A DNA stretch of 64,000 bases from Bacillota bacterium (GTDB taxonomy: Bacteria; Bacillota; Clostridia; Acetivibrionales; DSM-1351), in NCBI GenBank assembly GCA_023393115.1, contig JAEWMS010000087.1, positions 1-64,000 of the forward strand. Direction: 5' to 3'. The notes beneath the pieces were generated by a model. The model ran no database searches. It saw only the letters and a program-made list of their open reading frames with translations, and was not told where the DNA came from. Position numbers and translations under genes: made by a program. How positions within the stretch are numbered: the stretch's first letter is position 1; each line of letters begins with the position of its first letter. Below are positions 25,094-34,491 of the stretch, one piece after another.

Positions 25094-27502
25094 CTATAAA
25101 AGTTTCTGTTTAGGGTTCAACCGGTATGGAATAGTAAAATAAATGGTGGTTCCTACTCCCGTTTCCCCCTCAATCCAAGTTCTTCCACCATGCTTTTCAA
25201 TAATACTTTTTATTGTAACAAGACCGATCCCGGAACCTTCAAATTCATCACTGGTATGAAGCCTTTGAAATATCCCAAAAAGTTTGCCTGAATATTTCAT
25301 ATCGAACCCTATTCCATTATCCTTTACATAAAAAACATACTCATTCTCAGTAAGAGTACTTCCCACTCTTATTTGCGCCTGGGCCCGTTCCTTTGTGAAC
25401 TTAAAGGAATTTGAAAGTATGTTGTGTATTACCTGCCTTAAAAGAATTCTATCGGCCATAACTAAAGGGAGACCTGTTTCAATTATAAGCTCGATATTTC
25501 GGTCAGGATACGCAACTTTGAGTTCATTGAAGCAGTCTTTAAACTTATCTTCAATATTTGTCTCTTCAATATTAAGTTCAGACCTGGAGGTTTTTGAGAA
25601 AAGAAGCAATTTATTCACCAGCTCTATCATATCAGTAGATATATTTTTTACGCAGGACAACATTTCCTGCACTTCAATATTTAAATGCTTCCCATGGTCC
25701 TCCATAATGATTTTTATATAGCTTTCTACCGCCCGGAGTGGCGATTTAAGGTCATGGGATACGGTATGGGTGAAAGACTCAAGGTGACTCACGGCTGACT
25801 GCAATTCCCGGGTTCTGTCTATAACCCTTTCCTCCAGTTCCTCATTCAGTTTACGAACTTCTTCTATTGCCAATTTATAATTTGTAATGTTCTCAAAAAC
25901 CACACCCACCTGATTGCTGTTGATTTTAAATGCATTAACAAGATAATATGTATTGATGTCAGCATAATAGATTTCAAACTGTTCAACTTCTCCTGAATAC
26001 TGAACTCTTTGGAATATGCGCTGATCAATATTTATTTTACCAAATACCTCTCTCCACCTTTTTCCAGGCAACTTTGAAATATCTCTTTTGGTCTGATGAC
26101 CGAAGCTCGGATTCAGTTCTACAAACCTTAAATCCTTAAGCTTACACTCTTCATCTATAATGGGTTCAAAAACAACATACCCGTTAAGCATTTTCTCATA
26201 GAGTTGCCTGTAGCGCGCTTCGCTGGAACTAAGTTCTTCTTTTACAGTGGATAGTTCATCATATTGACGTTTAAGCTCCTTGTCTGAAGTTGTAAGGTCT
26301 TCGTAAAGCTCTGATAACTCAGAGTGACTTTTTGCCAGTTCCTTCTTTATGTTGCTTATTTTATTTATATAAATCAACAGAATGAATATAAATATAACTA
26401 ATAATATTAGTACTATTGAAATAGAAACAATTGTATTTCTATATTCCTTAAAAACTGAAGGGGGTTCATTGATAAGTATACTGCCATCCGGAAGCTGATC
26501 TGTGCTGATATTAAACTGCTGGAGGACTTGATAGTCAAACATAAAACGTGCGGCACTTGCATCATTAACAGCTATCCTCGACAGGTCCTCCCCTTTTAAC
26601 ACCCTTAAAGCCAACTCTCCAGCCAATTCTCCCTGAACCCTGCCGCTTAGCACACTTCCGCCAACAGCACCATGACCAAGTCCGAATTCATACAAATGAT
26701 ATACCGGAACTTTACTGGCTTCACTGATAAGTTTTGTGAAATTCTCAAAGCCTATAATATTTCCCTCTTCATCATTATAATAGGTAGTAATAAGTATTAT
26801 ACTGTCTTTGCCTGCTTGTTCAACTCTTGAAAGTATTTCCTCGTAACCTCCTTTATTCAGAGGTATTAAGTTAATATTTGAAGAAACCTTCATGGCAGAT
26901 TTTTTTGTAAGCTCCCAGGTTGAAACTCCGCTTTCAGAATTGTCAAAAATTACATATATGTCCCTCAAATCAGGGTTTATTTTTAAAGCTTGCCTAATTG
27001 TACCTTCGGCATCTACTTCTTCAATAATACCAGCTACTTCTCTTTCGTTGACAGTCAGGGTTTCAACACCTTGAGCATTTACACCGCAAAATATAACCGG
27101 TGCATTGTCAAAAAGTTCTTTTCTGTGCTCTAAAGCAAATTTCAGCGCTGCATCGTCAGTGGTTATAATTAAGTCAATATATTTTTTTGAATATTTATAT
27201 CTCATATAATCACTTAAATACTTTAGGTTGGTATTATCAGGATAAACCTTCCAATCCATAAACTCCACTGAAATGTCAAGGTGTTCTCCTGAATACTTCA
27301 GTTTTTCCAGTATACCCTCATTTTCCTTCTCAGTCCATGACAGACCTTCAGAATAAGAATTCATTATCAAAACACTTTTTGTACCCATCGGCATGGCATT
27401 TGTACTAAATTCAGATACACAAAATAGTGTAAGTAAAAAAGCAAAAAATAGTACAAAAAATGCAGATATTTTATGCTGAAAGCTGCTTTTCACAAGACTC
27501 AA
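25094..27502 (-). CDS. Membrane sensor histidine kinase with substrate-binding-protein-like sensor
   Basis: An 802-residue kinase. Signal/membrane helix (about 12-32), extracellular domain resembling the ABC substrate-binding family PF04392 (about 40-335; SVLIMNSYSEG, DLIITTDDAALKFA, PVIFCGVNA), membrane helix (about 360-382), coiled coil, PAS-like domain (about 425-540), HisKA with the phospho-His in TVSHDLKSPLRA (about 583), and HATPase (NILSNSFKFT, GSGIGL). The partner is the YesN-type regulator that follows by 57 bases. The start is TTG after GGAGGGAG. It diverges from the CO dehydrogenase gene. The ligand is unknown. Confidence 0.9.
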   Translation of the reverse strand: MSLVKSSFQHKISAFFVLFFAFLLTLFCVSEFSTNAMPMGTKSVLIMNSYSEGLSWTEKENEGILEKLKYSGEHLDISVEFMDWKVYPDNTNLKYLSDYMRYKYSKKYIDLIITTDDAALKFALEHRKELFDNAPVIFCGVNAQGVETLTVNEREVAGIIEEVDAEGTIRQALKINPDLRDIYVIFDNSESGVSTWELTKKSAMKVSSNINLIPLNKGGYEEILSRVEQAGKDSIILITTYYNDEEGNIIGFENFTKLISEASKVPVYHLYEFGLGHGAVGGSVLSGRVQGELAGELALRVLKGEDLSRIAVNDASAARFMFDYQVLQQFNISTDQLPDGSILINEPPSVFKEYRNTIVSISIVLILLVIFIFILLIYINKISNIKKELAKSHSELSELYEDLTTSDKELKRQYDELSTVKEELSSSEARYRQLYEKMLNGYVVFEPIIDEECKLKDLRFVELNPSFGHQTKRDISKLPGKRWREVFGKINIDQRIFQRVQYSGEVEQFEIYYADINTYYLVNAFKINSNQVGVVFENITNYKLAIEEVRKLNEELEERVIDRTRELQSAVSHLESFTHTVSHDLKSPLRAVESYIKIIMEDHGKHLNIEVQEMLSCVKNISTDMIELVNKLLLFSKTSRSELNIEETNIEDKFKDCFNELKVAYPDRNIELIIETGLPLVMADRILLRQVIHNILSNSFKFTKERAQAQIRVGSTLTENEYVFYVKDNGIGFDMKYSGKLFGIFQRLHTSDEFEGSGIGLVTIKSIIEKHGGRTWIEGETGVGTTIYFTIPYRLNPKQKLL

Positions 27503-27770
27503 ATCTTACACTCCCTCCTCCAGGCACATTTACTTTTTTACACACTAGTTTTATCGTGAATATTTGATGATTAATTTATGCCCGCTTTTATACATCAACA
27601 AACATATTTGTATAAAATTTTACAAATTTCTATTAATTCATATGAATGGAATGTAATACATGAAAAATAGAAGTTCACTTAAATAAACCGACCTCTAGTA
27701 GTTACAGTATATTTTCCTACAAAAATGCAAAAATATAATCAAATAATTTATTTTAGGAGGCAGCATAAAC

Positions 27771-29903
27771 ATGTCTGATAAAGATATAGAAAAATCCTAT
27801 GAGCGAAGTGCAGGTACCATGCGCGGAGATAATCAAACCTTTGGTACAAAATTAACAAATGAACACTCCAATGATCCGAATACTCACACAGATATTCATA
27901 ACCGTATACTTGTTGATTACAACAAAATTGAGAAGTCTCCTTCTATGGAAGAGGTTCACAAATGGCAGAGAGAACATATAAAAAAGAATGACCAGTCAAA
28001 AGATGGTTATCCAATGAATGTAATAATTGACCCTGCCATGAGAGAAATGTATCAGGTAGTTCACGATGCCGGGATGACCAATGTATTTGACAGATTCAGT
28101 CAGCAGCAACCCATTCAGTGTAAATTCTGTATTGAAGGTTTGTCCTGTCAGCTTTGCGCAAATGGACCCTGTCGTATTAATGATAAAGTTCCGAGAGGTA
28201 CCTGCGGTGTCGATGCCCATACAATGGTTTCAAGAAACTTCGTTTATCGCCACGTTACAATAGGGACCTCAGCCAATATATTCCACTGCCATCAAGCGGC
28301 CAGAACTTTAAAGGCTGCGGGTGAGCATCCTGAAAGCGGACTTAAAATAAGGGATCCTGAAAAGCTTAAAAAATATGCTGATATGGCTGGCTTAAATATA
28401 AATCAACCCATAGAAAAGCTAGCTGTTGACTTTGCACAATGGGTAATGAATGATATTCATTCACCCTATCACATAGAATCCAAAACAGTTGAAGCTTTTG
28501 CACCTACAAAACGCAAGGAGTTGTGGCGCCAGCTGGGACTCTTCCCCGGCGGCGGCTACAGTGAAGTGGCATATGCCCAGACCCGCTGTATGACAAATTT
28601 CTCATCTGACCCGGTTGAGTTCCTGCTCAACAGTGTTAGACTGGGGGTAGCAAATGAGTATCAGGGACTTTTCCTGCTGGATATTATTCAGGAGATTCTA
28701 ATGGGAACTCAGGAAATAGCTATGAAGAAACAAAACATGGGGCTCCTGAAGGATAATTTGATTAATGTTGTAACAAACGGACATATGCCACTTCTGGCAC
28801 ATGTTGCAATAGATCTGGCCTCCACTGATGAATGGCAGCAGAAGGCAAAAGCTGCCGGCGCAGACGGTATTCAGATTCTCGGTCATGTCTGTGAAGGTCA
28901 GCAACTGATCAACTATGAGGGTACTCATAGTCAGAAGGGTTACGGAGGCCAGGAAGGTGAGTGGTTGTCGCAGGAATACCTTCTTGCAACTGGTGTTGTG
29001 GATATGTTCATGTTTGACTACAACTGTACTGTTCCCACAATGCCTCTTTTTGCCAAACGATTTGGTACAAAGCTGCTCAGTACACATCCTGTTATTCGTC
29101 TACAGGGAACTGAAACCCTGGATTTTATACCAGAAAGAATGAAGGAGCAGGCTGAAAAGGCTTTAGATATGGCTATTGACTCCTTTAAACAACGCAAATC
29201 CGAAAACAGAAAGACATATATTCCGCCTCATACCTCAGACTGTATGGTGGGCTTCAGTACCGAATCCGTCAGAAATGCTCTAGGCGGCAGCTTTGATCCG
29301 TTAATTGAGCAAATTGCAAATGGAAACATCAGAGGTATTGCCACCATAGTCGGGTGTACAACTGCACGTTTTGGTCAAGGCGGCAGCAATATCTTCAAGA
29401 TTACAAAGGGGCTGATAGCAAATAATATTCTGGTGCTTTCAGGGGGCTGCACTTCTTCAGTTATGGAGTACACCGGACTTACAAACCCTGCTGCCGCCGA
29501 TGAATGTGGCGAGGGCCTAAAAGCAGTTTGCAAGCAGTTGGGCATCCCTCCTGTCTTGACTTATGGAGCATGTGTTGATATAGGCAAAATGACTCATACA
29601 GCAAAAGAACTTGCTGATGCCCTTAAAGTTGATACCAACAAGCTACCGCTAGTCATTGGTGCACCGGAGTATCTTGAACAGAAGGCGGTAGCTGACGCCT
29701 GTACTGCTGTTGCTCTGGGCTGGCTTGTCCATGTTGCACCTGTTCCTTCCATCACGGGAAGTGACGTGGTGGTTAAGACTCTTACCGAAACAACTGAAAC
29801 TCTTGGTCTTGGGAAGGTTGTTGTAGAGCTTGATGCCGAGAAAACCATACAGATTTATGTTGATCATATTGAAAAGAAGCGAAAAGAGCTTGGCTTGAAC
29901 TGA
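27771..29903 (+). CDS. cooS: Ni-Fe carbon monoxide dehydrogenase catalytic subunit CooS
   Basis: Oxidises CO to CO2 (or the reverse) at a Ni-Fe-S C-cluster in the cytoplasm. Likely C-cluster ligands are all present: His338, Cys374, Cys419, Cys529, Cys560 and Cys601, with a catalytic Lys at about 638. B-cluster cysteines are 126, 129, 134 and 145. The D-cluster motif is CX2C (Cys117, Cys120), with Ser125 where many CODHs have the second D-cluster Cys, predicting a [2Fe-2S] D-cluster. At 710 residues it is longer than usual because of a polar N-terminal extension of about 80 residues. AGGAGG precedes ATG. No cooF, cooC or ACS gene is nearby, so its electron partner is elsewhere. Confidence 0.93.
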   Translation: MSDKDIEKSYERSAGTMRGDNQTFGTKLTNEHSNDPNTHTDIHNRILVDYNKIEKSPSMEEVHKWQREHIKKNDQSKDGYPMNVIIDPAMREMYQVVHDAGMTNVFDRFSQQQPIQCKFCIEGLSCQLCANGPCRINDKVPRGTCGVDAHTMVSRNFVYRHVTIGTSANIFHCHQAARTLKAAGEHPESGLKIRDPEKLKKYADMAGLNINQPIEKLAVDFAQWVMNDIHSPYHIESKTVEAFAPTKRKELWRQLGLFPGGGYSEVAYAQTRCMTNFSSDPVEFLLNSVRLGVANEYQGLFLLDIIQEILMGTQEIAMKKQNMGLLKDNLINVVTNGHMPLLAHVAIDLASTDEWQQKAKAAGADGIQILGHVCEGQQLINYEGTHSQKGYGGQEGEWLSQEYLLATGVVDMFMFDYNCTVPTMPLFAKRFGTKLLSTHPVIRLQGTETLDFIPERMKEQAEKALDMAIDSFKQRKSENRKTYIPPHTSDCMVGFSTESVRNALGGSFDPLIEQIANGNIRGIATIVGCTTARFGQGGSNIFKITKGLIANNILVLSGGCTSSVMEYTGLTNPAAADECGEGLKAVCKQLGIPPVLTYGACVDIGKMTHTAKELADALKVDTNKLPLVIGAPEYLEQKAVADACTAVALGWLVHVAPVPSITGSDVVVKTLTETTETLGLGKVVVELDAEKTIQIYVDHIEKKRKELGLN

Positions 29904-29940
29904 TAGAGTATAAAAGATGAACGAAAGTTGATTTAGAGTC

Positions 29941-29979
29941 AAAACCCGAGATGCCCCGGCAATAGGCACCTCGGGTTTT
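29941..29979. terminator. Bidirectional terminator between cooS and MCP
   Basis: Stem AAAACCCGAGATGCC / GGCACCTCGGGTTTT, 15 bp with one mismatch and a 9-base loop. T-rich on both strands, so it serves the converging cooS (plus) and chemoreceptor (minus) genes. Confidence 0.9.
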
Positions 29980-30008
29980 AACGTAATTGTAGTCTATGCT
30001 CCTGCTGA

Positions 30009-31697
30009 TTAAACTTTAAATTTTCTGATGCTGTCCTGAAGTTGTAAAGCCAGTTGCGTCAAACCTTCCGCAGCGTCAGTAATCTGATGTACCGTAGATG
30101 ACTGTTCTTCTGTTGATGCTGCAACCTCCTGGGTACTTGCAGCAGTCTGTTGGGCTACGCCGGCTATCCCGGTAATCTCATCTCCGGCCTGTACTGCATT
30201 TCTACTCAGGTCTTGAGATCTTTCAGCAACCATAATAATTTTTTCGTTAATACCATCTACAACATTGGCGATGTTATTAAATGCAGCAACTGTATTTACC
30301 AGAGACTCTGACTGTTCATTTGCCACAGCCTTTGACTTGTCTATTTTTAAAACAGCTGAATTAACTCCGGACTGTACCTCCCTGATAATTATGTCAATCT
30401 GCTTTACAGAAAAGCTCGACTGTTCAGCAAGTTTGCGGATTTCATCAGCCACAACCGAAAACCCCTTTCCGGCTTCTCCTGCTCTTGCAGCTTCTATAGC
30501 AGCATTTAATGCCAGTAGGTTGGTTTGATCGGATATACCTCGAATTACCTCCAGGATTTTTCCTATCTCCTGAGATTTGTCCGATAATTCGGATATTGCC
30601 TCCGCAACCTCCAGTGATGTTTCATTATTTTCTTTTACTTTTTGTTCCTGATATCTTACAGATTCTTCACCCTTTTTTACTACTTCCTTGGCCTGTTGCA
30701 TTATCTTTTCGGAGTTGGACATATCTTCTGCTATCCGGGCTAATCCTTCAACTGTATCCAGAATTTTTGCATTGCTTTTTTCAGAGGATACAGCCTGCTC
30801 AGATGCTCCTCGCGCCAACTCCGATACAGTTGTTGCAATCTGTTCAGAAGCCTTCGATACTTCCTCAGAGGAAGCAGCAAGCTCTTCACTGGAAGCAACA
30901 AGTTCCTGGGAAGCATCGTTAACATTTACAATCAGCGTCCTGAGGTTCAGAACCATATTTGAGAAGGCATGACCCAGTTCACGGATTTCGTCTTTGGAAC
31001 GGATTTTCGGTACCTGCTGGGTGAGGTCACCCTCGGAAATCCTTCCTGCTATTGTTGTCAGGGCTTTTATAGGTCTTGCAATATTTCTTGCAAGTAAATA
31101 ACCAACTAATACAGCCCCTAAAACGGTAATAATCACAATTACAAATAAAAAAGTTAATCTTCGATTTATATTATTTTCAGTTTTATTTATTGCCTGTTCG
31201 TCTAAATTATCAAGATATGTACTCCAGTCTTCGGTTATTTTTCTGATATCATCTACTTTTTCTTTAACAGTAGTACCCAAATCAATAGCCTCATCAATTT
31301 CTCCACTTTTAACCTTATCAAATATAACCTGAACTCCTTCATCATATTCGGCATGAACAGCCTTCAAGTCCTTAAGGTATTCTTTAGACTGGGTTGTTTC
31401 AGATTTTCCTTCGATTTCCTGAAATACAGAATTCATCTTCTCTGATAAAGAGTCATAAAGTTCAGTGAATTGTTCTTCCTGGTATATCATGTACCCCCTG
31501 ACAGTAGCTACCTGTTCCAGGTTTATTGATCTTACTTCCATTACAAGAATTTCTACAGGGATATTTTCATGAACAATTTCGCCATAGGAGTTTTTTACAG
31601 AATACATACCGTTTAATCCGATAAGGCTTACCAAAACAATCAGAAAAGTTAAAACAAAAAAACTAATAAAAATTTTTACACCAATTTTTAGTTTCAT
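30009..31697 (-). CDS. Methyl-accepting chemotaxis protein (four-helix-bundle sensor)
   Basis: A 562-residue receptor. Membrane helix 1 (about 7-29), an extracellular four-helix-bundle sensor (about 30-180, with LDNLDEQAINKTENNINRR before the membrane), membrane helix 2 (about 183-203), HAMP (about 205-258) and a cytoplasmic hairpin with tip EVIRGISDQTNLLALNAAIEAARAG. It stands alone between two terminator-like or palindromic regions, so it is an independently regulated orphan receptor. A perfect inverted repeat lies 55 bases upstream. The ligand is unknown. Confidence 0.92.
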   Translation of the reverse strand: MKLKIGVKIFISFFVLTFLIVLVSLIGLNGMYSVKNSYGEIVHENIPVEILVMEVRSINLEQVATVRGYMIYQEEQFTELYDSLSEKMNSVFQEIEGKSETTQSKEYLKDLKAVHAEYDEGVQVIFDKVKSGEIDEAIDLGTTVKEKVDDIRKITEDWSTYLDNLDEQAINKTENNINRRLTFLFVIVIITVLGAVLVGYLLARNIARPIKALTTIAGRISEGDLTQQVPKIRSKDEIRELGHAFSNMVLNLRTLIVNVNDASQELVASSEELAASSEEVSKASEQIATTVSELARGASEQAVSSEKSNAKILDTVEGLARIAEDMSNSEKIMQQAKEVVKKGEESVRYQEQKVKENNETSLEVAEAISELSDKSQEIGKILEVIRGISDQTNLLALNAAIEAARAGEAGKGFSVVADEIRKLAEQSSFSVKQIDIIIREVQSGVNSAVLKIDKSKAVANEQSESLVNTVAAFNNIANVVDGINEKIIMVAERSQDLSRNAVQAGDEITGIAGVAQQTAASTQEVAASTEEQSSTVHQITDAAEGLTQLALQLQDSIRKFKV

Positions 31698-31751
31698 AGC
31701 CTGAGCATCCCCCGTTTTTAGTATTTGGATATAATACCTAGCTTTTACTTA

Positions 31752-31794
31752 TTAATTATGTAAAGCTATTACCCCCATAACTTTACATAATTAA
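31752..31794. repeat. Perfect 14-bp inverted repeat upstream of the orphan MCP
   Basis: Arms TTAATTATGTAAAG (31752-31765) and CTTTACATAATTAA (31781-31794) with a 15-base spacer containing CCCCC. There is no T run on either strand, which argues against a terminator. Its position just upstream of the chemoreceptor start suggests an operator for a dimeric regulator or a promoter-overlapping structure. Confidence 0.5.
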
Positions 31795-31889
31795 CTGGTT
31801 ATATAATAGATGCCACCTTTTATGCTATTGAAACAAAATTATAGAAAAATTTTATGTTAGAGATCAAGAATTTTAATAACATTTCCAAG

Positions 31890-32795
31890 CTATTTCTTGG
31901 GAACTCCATTAAAGCCTTCGCCTAACACCTCTCTAACGTCTGCCAGAATCATAAATGCGTCTGAGTCCAGAGTGTGTACAATCTCCTTCAAGTGTTGAAT
32001 CTCGTTTCTTGAGAGGACACATAAAAGGACATTTTTATCCTTTCCCGAGTATACTCCTCTTCCTTTTAATTCTGTAACACCCCTGTCCATTTCAATGATA
32101 ATCCTCTTAGCTATTTCTTCCTGATGCTCAGAGATTATTAGTACAGCTCTTGCATAGTCAACACCCTCTACCATAGCATCAATTACCTTTGTAGTTATAA
32201 AAAGGCTTACCAGTGAGTACAAACCAATAAGGACACTATTAAAGGCTATGATTGCAAAAACAATGATTAATGCATCAATGGCAAGAAGAATCTGCCCGAT
32301 TGTCAGATTTTTAATAGGCTTATTTAGAAGTTTTGCAGCCAATTCAGTCCCACCGGTTGTGGCTTCCATTTTCAGTACTATCCCAAGGCCTATACCGCTC
32401 ACAAAGCCGCCGATAATGCTGTAAAGCAGAATATCGGGAGCTGATGTGCCAACACTATTTACCAGCAGCTTTTTTGCCAAAGCAGCAGAATAGGATTCTG
32501 TCAGATCAATAATAACAGATAACATAATTGTCCCGTATAAGGTTCTTATAAAGAAATGTCTGCCTATAAACTTATAGCCCATGATAAAGAGAGGAATATT
32601 AATAATCAACATCACGGTTCCTACAGGAAATCTGCCTCCGCTAAGATAAAAAATTACAGTTGCCAGACCACTAAGACCGCCGGGTGCAATTTTGTAGGGT
32701 ACAAGAAAAATGTTTATTGCGAGTGCAGTAATAGCTGCACCAAATGTAATGAGAAAATATACTTTAATGAACGCTGCTACCTTTTTAAGTGACAT
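31890..32795 (-). CDS. YitT-family membrane protein (DUF161/DUF2179)
   Basis: A 301-residue inner-membrane protein with five or six hydrophobic helices in the first 210 residues, including the family-typical PGGLSGLATVI and GIGLGIVLKMEATTGGTELAA. A cytoplasmic C-terminal DUF2179 domain (about 215-295) ends in SDAFMILADVREVLGEGF. Members are widespread in Firmicutes, with transport suspected but no settled function. GGAGG precedes ATG. It follows the amino-acid importer but is cut off from it by a terminator at 32862-32897. Confidence 0.88.
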   Translation of the reverse strand: MSLKKVAAFIKVYFLITFGAAITALAINIFLVPYKIAPGGLSGLATVIFYLSGGRFPVGTVMLIINIPLFIMGYKFIGRHFFIRTLYGTIMLSVIIDLTESYSAALAKKLLVNSVGTSAPDILLYSIIGGFVSGIGLGIVLKMEATTGGTELAAKLLNKPIKNLTIGQILLAIDALIIVFAIIAFNSVLIGLYSLVSLFITTKVIDAMVEGVDYARAVLIISEHQEEIAKRIIIEMDRGVTELKGRGVYSGKDKNVLLCVLSRNEIQHLKEIVHTLDSDAFMILADVREVLGEGFNGVPKK

Positions 32796-32861
32796 TTGTC
32801 CTCCGTGTTCCCCATATCGATTATTTTAATTGTCTGTAACCTTGACTACATCAATATTAAA

Positions 32862-32897
32862 ACAAAAAAACATATATATCTAATATATGTCTTTTTA
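32862..32897 (-). terminator. Terminator of the amino-acid importer operon
   Basis: On the minus strand, AAAAAGACATATAT, loop TAG, ATATATATGT and a run of seven T follow the ATPase gene. The stem is AT-rich but at least 8 bp, with a clear T tail. Confidence 0.75.
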
Positions 32898-32962
32898 TTT
32901 TATATAAACATTTAATTTTTTTCAATGCACCTTAATTACCTTCTCCTCGTACAAAAAGCAGT

Positions 32963-33724
32963 CTAAAGTACTTTTTGCAGGAAGGCTCTGGTTCTCTCGT
33001 TTTTGGGGTTAGTAAATATCTCCTCAGGCGAACCCTCTTCACTGATTTCACCTTTGTCCATAAATACTACTCTTGAACCTACTTCTTTGGCAAAGCCCAT
33101 TTCATGAGTAACAACCACCATGGTCATACCATCTCTCGCCAGCTTTTTCATAACCTCGAGAACTTCACCAACAAGTTCAGGGTCGAGTGCTGACGTTGGT
33201 TCATCAAAAAGCATTATTTTAGGTTTCATTGCAAGTGCTCTTGCAATAGCAACTCTTTGCTGCTGACCACCAGAAAGACGGGCAGGATATTCATCCTTTT
33301 TATCCTCAAGCCCTACCATTTTCAACAATTCCATTCCATAGCTAATAGCTTGAGCTTTAGGAACCTTTTTAACCGAAACCGGTGCCTCAATAATATTTTG
33401 TATAACTGTCATATGAGGGAACAGGTTAAATCTCTGAAATACCATTCCCAACTCCGTACAGATTTCTGAAATCTTTTTATGCGTAATTTTAAATTGACTT
33501 TTACCATCTATTTTCTCTGCGAGAAGCTCATCTTCAATCATTATTTTTCCGCTTGTAATTACCTCAAGATGGTTAAGACATCTGAGCAAAGTACTCTTTC
33601 CGGAACCGCTGGGACCAATAATGCAAAGCACCTCTCCCTGCTGGACCTCAAGATTTATATTTTTAAGCACCTCAAGGGTTCCAAACGACTTATATACATT
33701 TTCAACTTTTATCATTCTTCCCAT
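32963..33724 (-). CDS. Polar amino-acid ABC transporter, ATP-binding protein
   Basis: A 253-residue ATPase that powers import. Walker A GPSGSGKST (about 38-46), Q-loop GMVFQRFNLFPHMTV (about 92), signature LSGGQQQR (about 150), Walker B IMLFDEPTSALDP (about 170) and His switch VVTHEMGFA (about 207) are all intact. The closest families are GlnQ/HisP/ArtP. It overlaps nothing and lies 13 bases after the permease stop, completing a three-gene importer with the permease and binding lipoprotein. The substrate (Gln, Arg, His or cystine) cannot be decided. Confidence 0.93.
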   Translation of the reverse strand: MGRMIKVENVYKSFGTLEVLKNINLEVQQGEVLCIIGPSGSGKSTLLRCLNHLEVITSGKIMIEDELLAEKIDGKSQFKITHKKISEICTELGMVFQRFNLFPHMTVIQNIIEAPVSVKKVPKAQAISYGMELLKMVGLEDKKDEYPARLSGGQQQRVAIARALAMKPKIMLFDEPTSALDPELVGEVLEVMKKLARDGMTMVVVTHEMGFAKEVGSRVVFMDKGEISEEGSPEEIFTNPKNERTRAFLQKVL

Positions 33725-33737
33725 GCCGTCTCTCCCC

Positions 33738-34397
33738 TTATTCGTATACAGAATATTTCTTTTCTAGTTTTTCAAAAACAAAAGTAAATAAAGAAGTCAT
33801 TAATAAATACAGCGCAGCTGAGGGTAAATAAATCAAAGCGTTTCCTGTTGCATTGACTATCTGAGAAGTGTTTCTTAATAACTCTGCCATTCCAATGGTT
33901 GAAACTAAAGCTGAGTCTTTAAGCAAGGCTATTACTTCGTTTCCCACAGGAGGAATAAGTCTTCTGTAGGATTGAGGAACAATTACCCTTCTCATAGCTT
34001 GCCCATAGCTCATTCCCAAAGCCTTTGCAGCTTCCATTTGTCCTTTATCTATTGACTGTATAGCCGCCCTAATTATTTCAGCAAGGTATGCTCCTGAATT
34101 AAGGGCAAGCGCTATGTACGCATTAGTCATCGCACTAAAAGACATAGCTTGTCCAAATATAAGAGGCAAACCATAGTAAAAGAAGAATATCTGCATTATT
34201 AGGGGAGTTCCTCTGAATAACCAAATATAGAACCAGCAAAGTTTATCAATAATAACATTCTTTGAGAGCCTTCCAAGAGCTAAAAAGAGACCCAGTATCA
34301 TACCGAATATTACAGCCACAACTGTTAATTGAAGTGTTACAACACTTCCTTCCAGCAATTGAGGCATCTTACTAATTATTAAATCCAATTTTAACAA
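33738..34397 (-). CDS. Polar amino-acid ABC transporter, permease
   Basis: A 219-residue HisM/GlnP-type permease with about five membrane helices. The EAA loop that contacts the ATPase reads EAAKALGMSYGQAMRRVIVPQSYRR (about 135-160; key E, A, G and P residues present). The first codon could be TTG 34397, but AGGGAG abuts it. TTG 34388 (MDLIISKMPQ) lies a better nine bases from that site. A 15-bp hairpin separates it from the upstream binding-protein gene. Confidence 0.92.
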   Translation of the reverse strand: MLKLDLIISKMPQLLEGSVVTLQLTVVAVIFGMILGLFLALGRLSKNVIIDKLCWFYIWLFRGTPLIMQIFFFYYGLPLIFGQAMSFSAMTNAYIALALNSGAYLAEIIRAAIQSIDKGQMEAAKALGMSYGQAMRRVIVPQSYRRLIPPVGNEVIALLKDSALVSTIGMAELLRNTSQIVNATGNALIYLPSAALYLLMTSLFTFVFEKLEKKYSVYE

Positions 34398-34434
34398 CTC
34401 CCTATTAAACCTTTTTTATCTTTCTTTTCTTAAA

Positions 34435-34470
34435 TATAGACAAGAGAATCTTTTAATTCTCTTGTCTATA
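34435..34470 (-). terminator. Intercistronic hairpin after the binding-protein gene
   Basis: Perfect 15-bp stem TATAGACAAGAGAAT / ATTCTCTTGTCTATA with a 6-base loop, between the lipoprotein gene and the permease gene. On the minus strand it is followed by TTTAAGAAAAG rather than a full T run. Such hairpins commonly keep binding-protein mRNA more abundant than permease mRNA. Confidence 0.65.
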
Positions 34471-34491
34471 TAAAATACTTTTAATGCTTTA

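Noticed and set aside
31698..31890. c-di-GMP riboswitch before the orphan chemoreceptor
   Set aside because: No GGGCAAA/ACGCAAAGC-type core is present; only a simple inverted repeat is seen.
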